Of a stretch of DNA of 64,000 bases, positions 1-7,202 are shown one piece after another. The notes beneath the pieces are model-generated. The model was not told the origin of the DNA. It saw only the letters and a program-made list of their open reading frames with translations, and ran no database searches. This DNA comes from Micromonospora globbae (lineage in GTDB: Bacteria; Actinomycetota; Actinomycetes; Mycobacteriales; Micromonosporaceae), in NCBI RefSeq assembly GCF_003610785.1, contig NZ_RAQQ01000011.1, forward strand, positions 62,001 to 126,000, read 5' to 3'. The first letter of the stretch is position 1. The number at the start of each line of letters is the position of its first letter. The position numbers and the translations under genes are program-made.

Positions 1-9
1 GGCACGCCC

Positions 10-44
10 GTCCCGGTGGGTGCGGGCCCCGCACCCACCGGGAC
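10..44. terminator. Strong hairpin downstream of the aldehyde dehydrogenase gene
   Basis: A near-perfect inverted repeat whose arms (10-26 and 28-44) read GTCCCGGTGGGTGCGGG and its complement, leaving a tiny loop. It lies 20 bases past the stop codon of the minus-strand aldehyde dehydrogenase gene, where a terminator is expected. There is no obvious U-tract, as is usual in high-GC actinomycetes, and it could serve both strands. Confidence 0.8.
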
Positions 45-65
45 GGCGTCACGGCGATGCGGCGG

Positions 66-1631
66 TCAGGTCGCCGGGTAGCGGCTGTAGTCGGGGAAGT
101 TGCCGTACAGGCGCTCGTCGCCGCCCTGCGTGACGGCCTGCACGAGCAGTTCACCGCCGACGAACGCGCCCTTCCACGAGGCGCCCCGCCCGCCGAACGG
201 CTCCTCGCGGTCGCCGCGCGAGCGGGGCTTGTTGATGCCGACCTTGAACGCCTGGAGGTCCACCGCGAGCTTGCCGGCGAGTTCCTCGTCGTCGCAGGCC
301 AGCGAGGCGACCAGCGCCCCGTTGGAGGCGTTCATCTGGGCCAGCAGCTCGTCGGTGGTGTCCACCACGACGATCGTGTCGACCGGCCCGAACGGCTCGG
401 CGTGCATGAGCCGGGACCGGCCGGGCGGCGCCAGCAGCACGGCCGGCGCCACGTACGCGGAGGTGTCCTGTCCGGGCAGGAACGGCGCGCCGTCGAGCTT
501 GCCCCGGTGCAGCGGCACGGCGCCGCCGCGGACCGCCTCGTCCACCTTGCGCCGCAGCTCGTCGGCCTTGGCGGGGCTGATGAGCGGCCCGAAGTCCAGG
601 TCGGGCAGCGGGTCGGCGGCCGACCAGCCGTCCTCGACGGCCAGCGGGTGTCCGAACCGGACGGAGCGCACCACCGGCAGGTACATGTCGAGGAACTGGT
701 CGACCAGGTCGCGCTGCACCACGAACCGGGGGTACGCGGTGCAGCGCTGCTTGCCGTACTCGAAGCCCTTCTTCAGGTGCCCGGCGAGCAGATCCCACTG
801 GGAGAAGTTCCAGATCCCCCAGGCGTTCAGCCCCTCCTGCTCGATGAAGTGCCGCTTGTCGGTGTCGAGCAGCGCGGCGGCCACCTTTCCGCCGTTGGAG
901 CGCCCGCCGACGAAGGCGACCGCGCCGATCTCGGGCGCCCGGACGAGCACCTCGGACAGCTCCTCGCCGCCACCGGAGACGAGCGTGGCCGGCAGCCCGG
1001 CGCGGCGCATGAGCGCGTGCGCCACGGTGAGGCAGACCGCCCCGCCCTGGGACGGGGTCTTGGCGATCACCGCGTTGCCGGCGAGCAACTGCACCAGTTC
1101 GGCGTGCACCAGCACGCTCATCGGGTAGTTCCAGGAGGCGATGTTGCTGACCGGGCCCGGCAGCGGTTCCCGGCCGCCGGCGAGCATCCGGTCGATCTCA
1201 CCGACGTACCAGCGGACGCCGTCGAGCGCCCGGTCCACGTCGGCGCAGGCCAGCCGCCACGGCTTGCCGATCTCCCACACGAGCAGGAGGGCGAGCAGGT
1301 CCCGGTGCGCGGTGAGGGCGTCCAGCGCCGCGACGACCCGTTCCTTCCGCTGGGCCAGAGGGGTGTCCGCCCAGTCGCGGTGCGCGGCGGCGGCGTACGC
1401 GACGGCCGCCCGGGCGTCCTCGGCGCCGAGCCGGGAGAGGTTGACGAGGACGGTGTTGTCCAGCGGGGTGCGTACCGGGGTGGGGGTGCCGACCGCCCGC
1501 CAGTCACCCTCGACGAGGTTGTGCAGGGTGGTCACGCCGTCGGCCGGGGCGCCGAACGCCTCCGGTGCGGCGGCCACGGCGCGGGCGAGGGTGTCCGACC
1601 AGGCGGTGCCCTCGGCGAGTCGTAGAGCCAT
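66..1631 (-). CDS. Divergent aldehyde dehydrogenase family protein
   Basis: A 521-residue protein with the aldehyde dehydrogenase superfamily fold signature, which oxidises an aldehyde to an acid with NAD(P)+. Visible features are the SNIASWNYPMSVLVHAELVQ stretch (cofactor-domain SxxPWNYP-like), the GNAVIAKTPSQ segment, an FVGGRSNGG glycine loop, and the candidate catalytic cysteine in YGKQRCTAYPRFVVQ. The usual ELGGKNP motif is altered to HFIEQEGLNAWGIW, so this is an outlying subfamily and its substrate cannot be told. The ATG at 1631 is chosen because a GAGGAG ribosome site sits just upstream; an open frame runs 96 codons further but lacks such a site and looks like shadow sequence. It is a single gene followed by a strong hairpin. 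Confidence 0.85.
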   Translation of the reverse strand: MALRLAEGTAWSDTLARAVAAAPEAFGAPADGVTTLHNLVEGDWRAVGTPTPVRTPLDNTVLVNLSRLGAEDARAAVAYAAAAHRDWADTPLAQRKERVVAALDALTAHRDLLALLLVWEIGKPWRLACADVDRALDGVRWYVGEIDRMLAGGREPLPGPVSNIASWNYPMSVLVHAELVQLLAGNAVIAKTPSQGGAVCLTVAHALMRRAGLPATLVSGGGEELSEVLVRAPEIGAVAFVGGRSNGGKVAAALLDTDKRHFIEQEGLNAWGIWNFSQWDLLAGHLKKGFEYGKQRCTAYPRFVVQRDLVDQFLDMYLPVVRSVRFGHPLAVEDGWSAADPLPDLDFGPLISPAKADELRRKVDEAVRGGAVPLHRGKLDGAPFLPGQDTSAYVAPAVLLAPPGRSRLMHAEPFGPVDTIVVVDTTDELLAQMNASNGALVASLACDDEELAGKLAVDLQAFKVGINKPRSRGDREEPFGGRGASWKGAFVGGELLVQAVTQGGDERLYGNFPDYSRYPAT

Positions 1632-1976
1632 CGCGTTCTCCTCTGGGTTGTCCGGGGGAGCGGCGGCGTCGATGGCACCGCTGGTGTCGCGTACTGTCGC
1701 GCGCCCCGCGACGGGCCGGCAACCGTACGCTCGTATGCCAGGACGGGTGATCCGGCCCGGCGCGCGGCCGCGGTGTCGTGCGCGGTGCCGTCGACCTGCG
1801 GAAAGTGCGACAGTGCATCGATGCCTGTGGATGATGTGACGTGTCCCCCGGCTGTCGTCGGCCAGTTGCTCGTCGGTACGGACCGGCGTCCCCCGCGGAT
1901 CAACCGCCGGCACGGTCACCCGCCGGCGGGCTCCCCGCGCAGGATGCGGGCCCGACCGCCACCTGCCGGAAACAGC
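1632..1976. other. Gene-free stretch upstream of the aldehyde dehydrogenase gene
   Basis: About 345 bases between the dehydrogenase start and the next terminator. It should hold the dehydrogenase promoter, which reads leftward. Open frames crossing it are shadows with poor composition. I see no RNA gene, repeat or convincing promoter hexamer pair. Confidence 0.5.
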
Positions 1977-2010
1977 GACCGGCCCCCGGAGACTCCTCCG
2001 GGGGCCGGTC
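1977..2010. terminator. Terminator hairpin of the LPXTG gene
   Basis: A perfect 14-bp stem with arms GACCGGCCCCCGGA (1977-1990) and its complement (1997-2010) around a six-base loop. It lies 15 bases past the stop codon of the minus-strand surface-protein gene. Confidence 0.88.
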
Positions 2011-2024
2011 GTCCGCTGCGGGGA

Positions 2025-2852
2025 TCAGCTGGTGAAGGTGACCTTGTCGCGGCGGCGGCGCAGCGTCATCAGCGCGACGCCACCACCGATGAGGACGACG
2101 CCGGTGAGCGCGATGCTGGTCGCGGCCACACCGGTCAGCGGCAGGCTGCCCTCGTCGTCGCTCCCGCCGACGCCCGTGCCCGGCGAGGCGCTCGCCGACG
2201 GGGTGCCCGAGTCACCCGGGGTCGGCGACTCCCCGCCCGGGGTGGAGGGCGTCGGGGTCGGCGACTCCCCGCCCGGGGTCGACGGCGTCGGGGTCGGCGA
2301 CTCCCCACCAGGGGTGGACGGCGTCGGAGTCGGCGACTCCCCGCCCGGCGTCGACGGGCTCGGCGACGGCGACTCCCCGACGGCGGTGCCGGGGCAGGTG
2401 TGGCTCAGGTTGAACTTGGCGGCCGTGCCGCTGATCACCGCGCTGCCGTCCACGAGGGTCCAGCCGGCCGGCGTGAAGAGGTACGCGTGGATGACCCGGG
2501 GGTTCTTGCCGCCGGTCGAGTAGAAGGCGTCCGGGTAGGGGTCGGAAGCGTCCGGGATCTTCACCTCGACGTCGGTGGTGCCGTTGTCGAAGGTGAGGGT
2601 GAGGCTCTCGAAGCTCCCGGCCTCCTTGCCGCCGGGCAGTACGAAGTGCCAGCCGTCCTGGTTGTCCGCCCGGGTGGCGAACCGCTCGTCGCCGCACTCC
2701 TGGGTGCCGAAGCCGGCCGCGGTCGAACCCCGGTGCGCGGGGTTGAGCGGGGTGGTGCTCGGGGTGGCCCAGGCCGGGGTGGCAAGAGCAAGGCAGGCCG
2801 TGGCGGCGGCCGCGGTGAGGCCCGCGCGCGCCACCTGCCGACGATGTGGCAT
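2025..2852 (-). CDS. LPXTG-type cell-wall anchored surface protein
   Basis: A 275-residue secreted protein. In order it has a signal peptide (about residues 1-30, ending ALATPAWA), a globular domain of about 120 residues with two cysteines, a Pro/Ser/Thr/Glu-rich stalk with four to five copies of GGESPTPTPSTP, a sorting motif LPLTG, a hydrophobic helix and an RRRR tail. This is the classic layout of a sortase substrate, so the product should be covalently fixed to peptidoglycan with the globular domain held out on the stalk. The start at 2852 has a GGAGGA site directly upstream and begins the signal peptide cleanly. No sortase gene lies in the window. Function of the globular domain is unknown. 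Confidence 0.88.
   Translation of the reverse strand: MPHRRQVARAGLTAAAATACLALATPAWATPSTTPLNPAHRGSTAAGFGTQECGDERFATRADNQDGWHFVLPGGKEAGSFESLTLTFDNGTTDVEVKIPDASDPYPDAFYSTGGKNPRVIHAYLFTPAGWTLVDGSAVISGTAAKFNLSHTCPGTAVGESPSPSPSTPGGESPTPTPSTPGGESPTPTPSTPGGESPTPTPSTPGGESPTPGDSGTPSASASPGTGVGGSDDEGSLPLTGVAATSIALTGVVLIGGGVALMTLRRRRDKVTFTS
2221..2364. repeat. 36-bp coding tandem repeat in the LPXTG stalk
   Basis: Four copies of a 36-bp unit beginning GTCGGCGACTCCCC (2221, 2257, 2293, 2329) encode the 12-residue stalk repeat GGESPTPTPSTP. Copies differ at a few bases. A degenerate fifth unit follows. Such in-frame repeats change copy number easily, so stalk length may vary between strains. Confidence 0.85.
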
Positions 2853-3126
2853 GAATGTTCCTCCGAGATCGGTAGAGGGGACGACGCATGATCTCATGAA
2901 CGGGAGCGGCGCGTGGCATCGGTCAATCGGTCTGAGCTGCGGCGATGCGACGAGAAGAGATCAAATTCGATGCGATTTCGCGGCGTGTCGGTGTAACACG
3001 TACGGGCAAACGGACGCTGCGGTGCCTCGGCGTCCTGAGTGGATGGTCCTCCGCCCCACCGCGCGACCGCGCGGCGTCACGGACGGGCCGCCCGCCGGCA
3101 CCCGCCCACCGTTCGCGTACGCGCTG

Positions 3127-3639
3127 TCAGCCGACCAGTTCGTCGGCGAGCAGGTCCATGAGGAGACCGTCGTGCCAGCGCCCGTCCTCGCCGCGCTCGT
3201 AGCGGCGCAGCACCCCGACCGGCCGGAAGCCCACCTTCGCGTAGCTGCGGATCGCCTGGCTGTTCCCGGCCGACGGGTCGATGGTGAACCGGTGGTGCCC
3301 GTGGGCGTCGATCAGGTGCCGGATCACCGTCCGGATCGCGTCCGGGCCGAGCCCGCGACCGTGCGTCTCCGGGTCCAGGAAGACGTCCAGGCTGGCGTGG
3401 CGGTAGTCCGGGTCCTCCTCGGCGTACCACTGGATGGCGCCGACCACCCGGCCGTCGTGTTCGATCGCGTACACGGTCGTCGTCTCGTCGGCGAGGTCGG
3501 CCCGGACCGCGGCGGCCAGGTCGTCGCCGCCGCGCCACCAGCGGCGCACCTCCGGAGTGGCGCGGATCGCCGCGAGCCGCGGCACGTCGGCCGCGGTGGC
3601 CGGCCGGAGCACGACCGACCGTCCTGTGAGGATGCTCAC
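3127..3639 (-). CDS. GNAT family N-acetyltransferase, AAC(6')-like
   Basis: A 170-residue single-domain acetyltransferase that moves an acetyl group from acetyl-CoA to an amine. It starts SILTGRSVVLRPATAADVPRL, has the acetyl-CoA loop in DPETHGRGLGPDAIRTVIRH and ends with the NSQAIRSYAKVGFRPVG element typical of the GNAT fold. The overall shape (LRPATAADVPRL start, DVFLDPETHGRGLG core) resembles aminoglycoside 6'-N-acetyltransferases, but ordinary RimJ/RimL-like enzymes share it, so antibiotic resistance is only possible. The GTG start at 3639 overlaps the stop of the upstream gene as GTGA, which makes it the last gene of the operon reading from about 6.9 kb. Confidence 0.85.
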   Translation of the reverse strand: MSILTGRSVVLRPATAADVPRLAAIRATPEVRRWWRGGDDLAAAVRADLADETTTVYAIEHDGRVVGAIQWYAEEDPDYRHASLDVFLDPETHGRGLGPDAIRTVIRHLIDAHGHHRFTIDPSAGNSQAIRSYAKVGFRPVGVLRRYERGEDGRWHDGLLMDLLADELVG

Positions 3640-4034
3640 GCCCGCCACCGCCCGGTTCCGTACCACTGGAGGACCCGCGTGTCCGTGTGGTCCTTCCGGA
3701 TCGTCACGGAGGCGTCGTAGCGCAGCCGGTGCGCCTCGCCCGCGACGACCTCCACCCGGCGCCCGGCGGCCGCCGGCTCGCGGACGTCCACCTGGTGCGG
3801 CCCGGCCGGCAGGGGATAGCACCAGGTCGACCAGCTCGCGCGCACCGGCTGACCGTCGACCGTCAGCACGGGCGGCGGAACCCAGATGTCCCAGTTCGGC
3901 CGGTCGCGCAGCAGCATGCCCGACCGGTACAGCTCGACCTTGCTGGTGAAGTGGAACGTCACCACCAGCACACCGTGCCCGGGCGGGGGCGGCGGCGCGT
4001 CGGCGTCGCCGAGGAAGTGGGCCTCCGTCGTCAC
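3636..4034 (-). CDS. Conserved small protein of unknown function
   Basis: A 132-residue protein with no motif I recognise. It opens with an acidic, proline-rich stretch (DADAPPPPPGHG) followed by a beta-rich domain: GVLVVTFHFTSKVELY, then a segment around PVRASWSTWCYPLPAGPHQVDV, and ends VLQWYGTGRWRA. The pattern of short beta strands and the phrase GPHQVDV look like a sandwich domain. Its first half resembles part of its upstream neighbour (PPALPPGHGGIAVHVW versus PPPPPGHGVLVVTFHF), so the two may be related by duplication. The GTG start at 4034 overlaps the preceding stop as GTGA. No signal peptide. Confidence 0.75.
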   Translation of the reverse strand: MTTEAHFLGDADAPPPPPGHGVLVVTFHFTSKVELYRSGMLLRDRPNWDIWVPPPVLTVDGQPVRASWSTWCYPLPAGPHQVDVREPAAAGRRVEVVAGEAHRLRYDASVTIRKDHTDTRVLQWYGTGRWRA

Positions 4035-4573
4035 CGGCGCCTCCGGCGGAACCAGAACAGCAGGAACAGGCCACCGGCGGCGAGCCCGACCACCGGGGCC
4101 AGCATCAGCGCGAGCGGCGGGACGTCCCCGGCGAGGATGAACGGCACGACCGTGCCGTAGCAGCAGAGCAGCACGATGCCGACGGTGAACGCCAGCGCCG
4201 CGGCCAGCGGCATGCGCCCGCGGGGACGCTGCGGGCCGGTGCCGAGCGAGCCGGAGGCCACCGCGTCGTACGAGGCGGCGTACTCGACGGGCACGACCTG
4301 TCCCTCCCCGACGGTGACCATCATGCTGCGCTGCGGCTCGACGTACTGCACCTCGACGAGGCGCTCGCCGGCCGGCACCACGATCAGCGCCCGGCCGAAG
4401 CCGTAGGTGGCGGGACGGCCGTCGACGCCCACCATCGGGGCCAGCGTGTGGCGCCGCGCCTCGGGCGGGCACCAGACGTGCACCGCGATGCCGCCGTGCC
4501 CGGGCGGCAGCGCCGGCGGCGGCCCCTCCGGGTCGTACGCCTCGACGGGGTACGCGGTCTCCGGGTGGGCCAT
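4031..4573 (-). CDS. Membrane protein with N-terminal beta domain and two C-terminal helices
   Basis: A 180-residue protein of unknown function. The N-terminal half is a soluble domain (PPGHGGIAVHVW ... GFGRALIVVPAGERLVEVQYV) similar in pattern to the product of the next gene. The C-terminal half has two hydrophobic helices (about residues 120-143 and 148-170) and ends in a basic FWFRRRRR tail, which predicts a membrane anchor with the soluble part in the cytoplasm. The ATG at 4573 is 14 bases past the preceding stop. A TTG at 4603 in the same frame is an alternative that would overlap the upstream gene. Confidence 0.72.
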   Translation of the reverse strand: MAHPETAYPVEAYDPEGPPPALPPGHGGIAVHVWCPPEARRHTLAPMVGVDGRPATYGFGRALIVVPAGERLVEVQYVEPQRSMMVTVGEGQVVPVEYAASYDAVASGSLGTGPQRPRGRMPLAAALAFTVGIVLLCCYGTVVPFILAGDVPPLALMLAPVVGLAAGGLFLLFWFRRRRR

Positions 4574-4586
4574 TGGCCCGGCCGGC

Positions 4587-5690
4587 TCACCTGTCGGGGT
4601 CAAGGTACCGGTCCATCTGCTCGTCGGAGAGTTCGTTCTCGTCGCTGCTGTAGTCGACGATCCGCTTGCCCTCGTTGCTGGCCGTGGTGACCGCCTTGTC
4701 CAGCGGCCCCATCCACGTCCGCCAGTCCGTCACCGACGCGCGCAGGGCGCTCGGCGCGCCCTGCCAGCCCGAGACGAACCGGCCGTTGGGGCCGCGCATC
4801 TGGAACGACGCCTGCACCCGCCGCATGATGCGCGGGTGCATCCGGGTCAGTACCGTGCGCAGCCGCTGGAGCACGGAGACGACCCGGTTGATGAAGCTCA
4901 CGGCGCGGCTCGTCACGATCGCGCCCTGGGCCGTGGTGGCCGCGCCCGCGGCGGCGGTCGACGCCCCCATGGTCGGGGCGGCGGCGGCCAGCGCGGCCGT
5001 CCAGGTGAAGACCAGCCACTCGACGAACGTGGCGATCAGCCCGATCACGAAGCCCTGGGCGATCTCCATGAGCAGCTTGGCCATGTTGAGGATCATGACG
5101 AGTTGCTTGACGTCGTTGCCGATCCCGGCGACGCCCTGGGCGAACTCGTCCAGCCGGGCACGGGCCGCGTCTGCGGCGACGCCCTTCCACCCGATCAGCC
5201 CCTCCTGGGCGGCCTGGCGGATCTCCTCGGCGAGGGGTTCCAGCGCGTTGCCGACCCGCTCCCACTTGGCGATCTCGCCTTCCATCCGCTCCGGGTTCCC
5301 GGTGACCAGGCCGAGCAGGTCCTCCAGCGGCTGCACCACGTCGATGAGGAACGTGAGCCCGGCGGAGATGAGGAAGTTGAGCGGGTCGGCGGCGTACACC
5401 AGCACGTTGACGCCCAGGTCGCCGATGCTGCCCGCGATGTTGAACAGCTCCGACCAGTCGCCGTCGCCGCTGGCCCACTTGGCCCCGGCCGAGACGGCCT
5501 GCGGCACGCCGGACAGGCCGGGCACGTCCTTGACCGGGTCGAAGCGGAGCAGGTCGAAGCCGCCGACGTCGACCGAGCCGGCGCCGCCGTAGCCGTCCCA
5601 GGTGGTCTCGGCGCCGAACGGCCCGAACGACCCCTCCTGGCGGGTGACGTCGTTGGTGACGTCGCTGTCCTTGAGGTCGCGCTCGCTCAT
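4587..5690 (-). CDS. Large WXG/PPE-like protein, possible type VII secretion substrate
   Basis: A 367-residue protein. After about 75 polar residues comes a long alpha-helical region: PLEDLLGLVTGNPERMEGEI, a WERVGNALEPLAEEIRQ helix, GWKGVAADAARARLDEFAQ (a W-x-G turn between two helices, the hallmark of WXG100/PPE-like folds), then hydrophobic helices (VIGLIATFVEWLVFTWTAAL) rich in Ala and Gly. The C-terminal 90 residues are polar and could carry an effector domain, though I recognise none. The start at 5690 follows a GGGAGG site. Its gene lies right after a small WXG100-like gene, which fits a secreted pair, but no EccC/EccD machinery is in this window, so export is inferred. Confidence 0.7.
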   Translation of the reverse strand: MSERDLKDSDVTNDVTRQEGSFGPFGAETTWDGYGGAGSVDVGGFDLLRFDPVKDVPGLSGVPQAVSAGAKWASGDGDWSELFNIAGSIGDLGVNVLVYAADPLNFLISAGLTFLIDVVQPLEDLLGLVTGNPERMEGEIAKWERVGNALEPLAEEIRQAAQEGLIGWKGVAADAARARLDEFAQGVAGIGNDVKQLVMILNMAKLLMEIAQGFVIGLIATFVEWLVFTWTAALAAAAPTMGASTAAAGAATTAQGAIVTSRAVSFINRVVSVLQRLRTVLTRMHPRIMRRVQASFQMRGPNGRFVSGWQGAPSALRASVTDWRTWMGPLDKAVTTASNEGKRIVDYSSDENELSDEQMDRYLDPDR

Positions 5691-5770
5691 GCCGCCGCCT
5701 CCCTCCGGTCGGCGCCGTCATGAGACTCCACCGCACAGTGCCCGATGATTCGCTCGCCACGCTCGCTCAT
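5687..5770 (-). CDS. 27-codon linker mini-ORF spliced between two operon genes
   Basis: A complete ATG-to-TGA frame of 27 codons, beginning MSERGERIIGHCAVES and ending in REAAA. Its ATG overlaps the stop of the WXG100-like gene (ATGA at 5767-5770) and its stop overlaps the start of the next gene (ATGA at 5687-5690), so three frames are chained by two 4-base overlaps. Its last bases supply the GGGAGG site used by the downstream gene. The element is 80 bases long (3n-1) and is bounded by an 11-base direct repeat, ATGAGCGAGCG. The peptide itself may have no job; the element may be a dispersed repeat that keeps translational coupling intact. I recall similar MSER...ER.I starts in Micromonospora proteins but cannot check. 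Confidence 0.6.
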   Translation of the reverse strand: MSERGERIIGHCAVESHDGADRREAAA

Positions 5771-6090
5771 GCGCCGCCCTCGAGCTTCACGCCGATGCGG
5801 CGCAGGTGCGCGTCGATGCGCTCGTCGGTCTCCCGGTAGGCCTGGGCCGTGCAGTCCAGCGCGTCCACCCGGTCCCGCAGCGCCTCGCCCATCATGCCGA
5901 GGTGCTTGTGGATGTCGTCGGCGTACGACCAGTAGAGCGCGGCGAACGGGGCGCCGAGCGCGCCCCAGATGTACCACTCCGGGTTGGCGTCCTCGGCCAG
6001 GTCGGCGATGGCCGCGGCGCGCTGCTGGATCTCCGCCAGCCGCGTGCGGCAGCTCATGATCGCGTCCACGTCGGCTTCGAAACCGGTCAT
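5767..6090 (-). CDS. WXG100-like small helical protein
   Basis: A 107-residue all-helical protein of the size and shape of ESAT-6/WXG100 family members. The first helix is TGFEADVDAIMSCRTRLAEI, followed by a Trp-containing turn (NPEWYIWGALGAPFAALYW) and a second long helix to ALRDRVDALDCTAQAYRETDE. The central turn is longer than a plain W-x-G, so it is an outlier rather than a textbook member. The ATG at 6090 overlaps the stop of the YbaB-like gene (ATGA), with GAGGAGGG upstream. Co-transcription with the larger WXG/PPE-like gene suggests the two proteins work as a pair, possibly as type VII substrates or as a toxin and its partner. Confidence 0.75.
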   Translation of the reverse strand: MTGFEADVDAIMSCRTRLAEIQQRAAAIADLAEDANPEWYIWGALGAPFAALYWSYADDIHKHLGMMGEALRDRVDALDCTAQAYRETDERIDAHLRRIGVKLEGGA

Positions 6091-6878
6091 GCCCGTCCCT
6101 CCTCGTCCGCGCCCTCGGCCGGCAGGTGGGGCGTCACGAGGGCCATCACGTCCAGCCGCGGGCCGACCGCCTCCTGCACCCGCTCGGCCATCCGGCGGGA
6201 CGCCTCGGCGGTGGCCCGGTGCACCGTGGCGAGCACCAGCGCGGCCAGGCCGGCCGGTTCGCCCCGCAGCAGGGAGTCGTGCAGCTCGACCCGCTCCAGC
6301 GCGCCGCCGGCACGCACCACGGCGGTGACCCCGCCGTCGGGGGAGTGGGCGGTCGCCGTCAGCACTTCCAGCTCCTCCCACGCTGCCGCGTACGCGTCGA
6401 GCTGCCGGTCCGCCTCGGCGCTGAGCCGCCGGGCGCCGGCGGCCAGCTCGTCACCCGGCACGCCGGCCGCGCCGCCACCCGTGCCCGCGGCGCCGGTGCC
6501 CGTCGGGCCCGCGGCCGCGCCGGTCGTGTCGCCCGAGTGCGGCGCGGGCGGTGCGGGCAGCGCCCCGGTGAGCAGCCCGGGCAGGTCGGGGCGGTCGGGG
6601 GCCAGCTCGCGGGCGCGCGCCGCCAGCTCCTGGGTGGCCCGGTCGACCGCCGTACGCACCGTGGAGACGATCAGCGCAGCCAGCGACCGCCCGTCGTGCT
6701 GCCGGATCCGGCGCGTCAACGTGAGGTCCACGACGGCGTTGCCGGGACCGACCGTCACCACCACGGCGCCGTCGGGTGACTCCACCGTCACCCGGGTGGC
6801 CCCGATGGCCGCGCCGAACTCCGTCGCCGCGGCCAGCACCCGCCGCTGCCGCGCGGCCGTGGTCGCGCCGTCCGCCAT
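6087..6878 (-). CDS. YbaB/EbfC-like protein with two domains
   Basis: A 263-residue protein made of two similar halves joined by an Ala/Gly/Thr/Pro-rich linker (about residues 115-150). Each half has the YbaB pattern of a beta hairpin carrying SPDGAVVVTVGPGNAVVDLTL or SPDGGVTAVVRAGGALERVEL and a following helix (AALIVSTVRTAVDRA, AALVLATVHRATAEA). Single-domain YbaB proteins are nucleoid-associated DNA binders. In actinomycetes, YbaB-like proteins are often found beside WXG100 genes, where they may act as chaperones or regulators instead. The start at 6878 has a GGTGGGGG site. It is the first gene of the operon running to 3127. Confidence 0.75.
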   Translation of the reverse strand: MADGATTAARQRRVLAAATEFGAAIGATRVTVESPDGAVVVTVGPGNAVVDLTLTRRIRQHDGRSLAALIVSTVRTAVDRATQELAARARELAPDRPDLPGLLTGALPAPPAPHSGDTTGAAAGPTGTGAAGTGGGAAGVPGDELAAGARRLSAEADRQLDAYAAAWEELEVLTATAHSPDGGVTAVVRAGGALERVELHDSLLRGEPAGLAALVLATVHRATAEASRRMAERVQEAVGPRLDVMALVTPHLPAEGADEEGRA

Positions 6879-6971
6879 GTCCCCCCACCTGTTCCGGGCC
6901 ACCGTGCCGGTCCGGAACGGGAACGTACCATCCACGACCGCGACGGTGGGGCCCGTGAGGGCGAGGGCGCC

Positions 6972-7202
6972 TCAGCCCTGGATCTCGCCGTGCGCGACGC
7001 AGACCGCCGACCAGCCGACCGGCAGCACCTGCACCTTCATCCGGCGGCGGCAGTGCCCGCAGTACCGGGGCGGCTCCAGCGTGCGCGCCCGCGCGCACGT
7101 CTCGTGCGGGCCGTCCACCGTGGCCTCGCCGCAGCGGTCGCACCAGACCGGCGCGGCACCGTCCGGCCGCGTCACGGCGTCCGTCACCGTCGACCCCCTC
7201 AC
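6972..7202 (-). CDS. bsaP: Biotin synthase auxiliary protein BsaP
   Basis: A 76-residue cysteine-rich protein with CxxC pairs WCDRCG and YCGHC, a further TCARAR cysteine and a VCVAHG end, around the phrase [13 protein letters not shown]. Length, cysteine pattern and position directly behind bioB match BsaP (Rv1590-like), which in mycobacteria is reported to support biotin synthase turnover, plausibly by helping rebuild its iron-sulfur cluster. The GTG at 7202 overlaps the bioB stop as GTGA, which ties its translation to bioB. A GTG at 7187 is a second possible start. Confidence 0.8.
   Translation of the reverse strand: MRGSTVTDAVTRPDGAAPVWCDRCGEATVDGPHETCARARTLEPPRYCGHCRRRMKVQVLPVGWSAVCVAHGEIQG

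Noticed and set aside
57-1625. A 522-codon plus-strand frame opposite the aldehyde dehydrogenase
   Set aside because: It mirrors a real gene with clear motifs on the other strand, is extremely rich in Arg, Gly and Val, and has no ribosome site. It is a GC-rich shadow frame.
5687-5977. A 96-codon frame ending in the 27-codon linker
   Set aside because: Its upstream part runs out of frame through the WXG100-like gene; only the portion from the ATG at 5770 has the overlap structure described.
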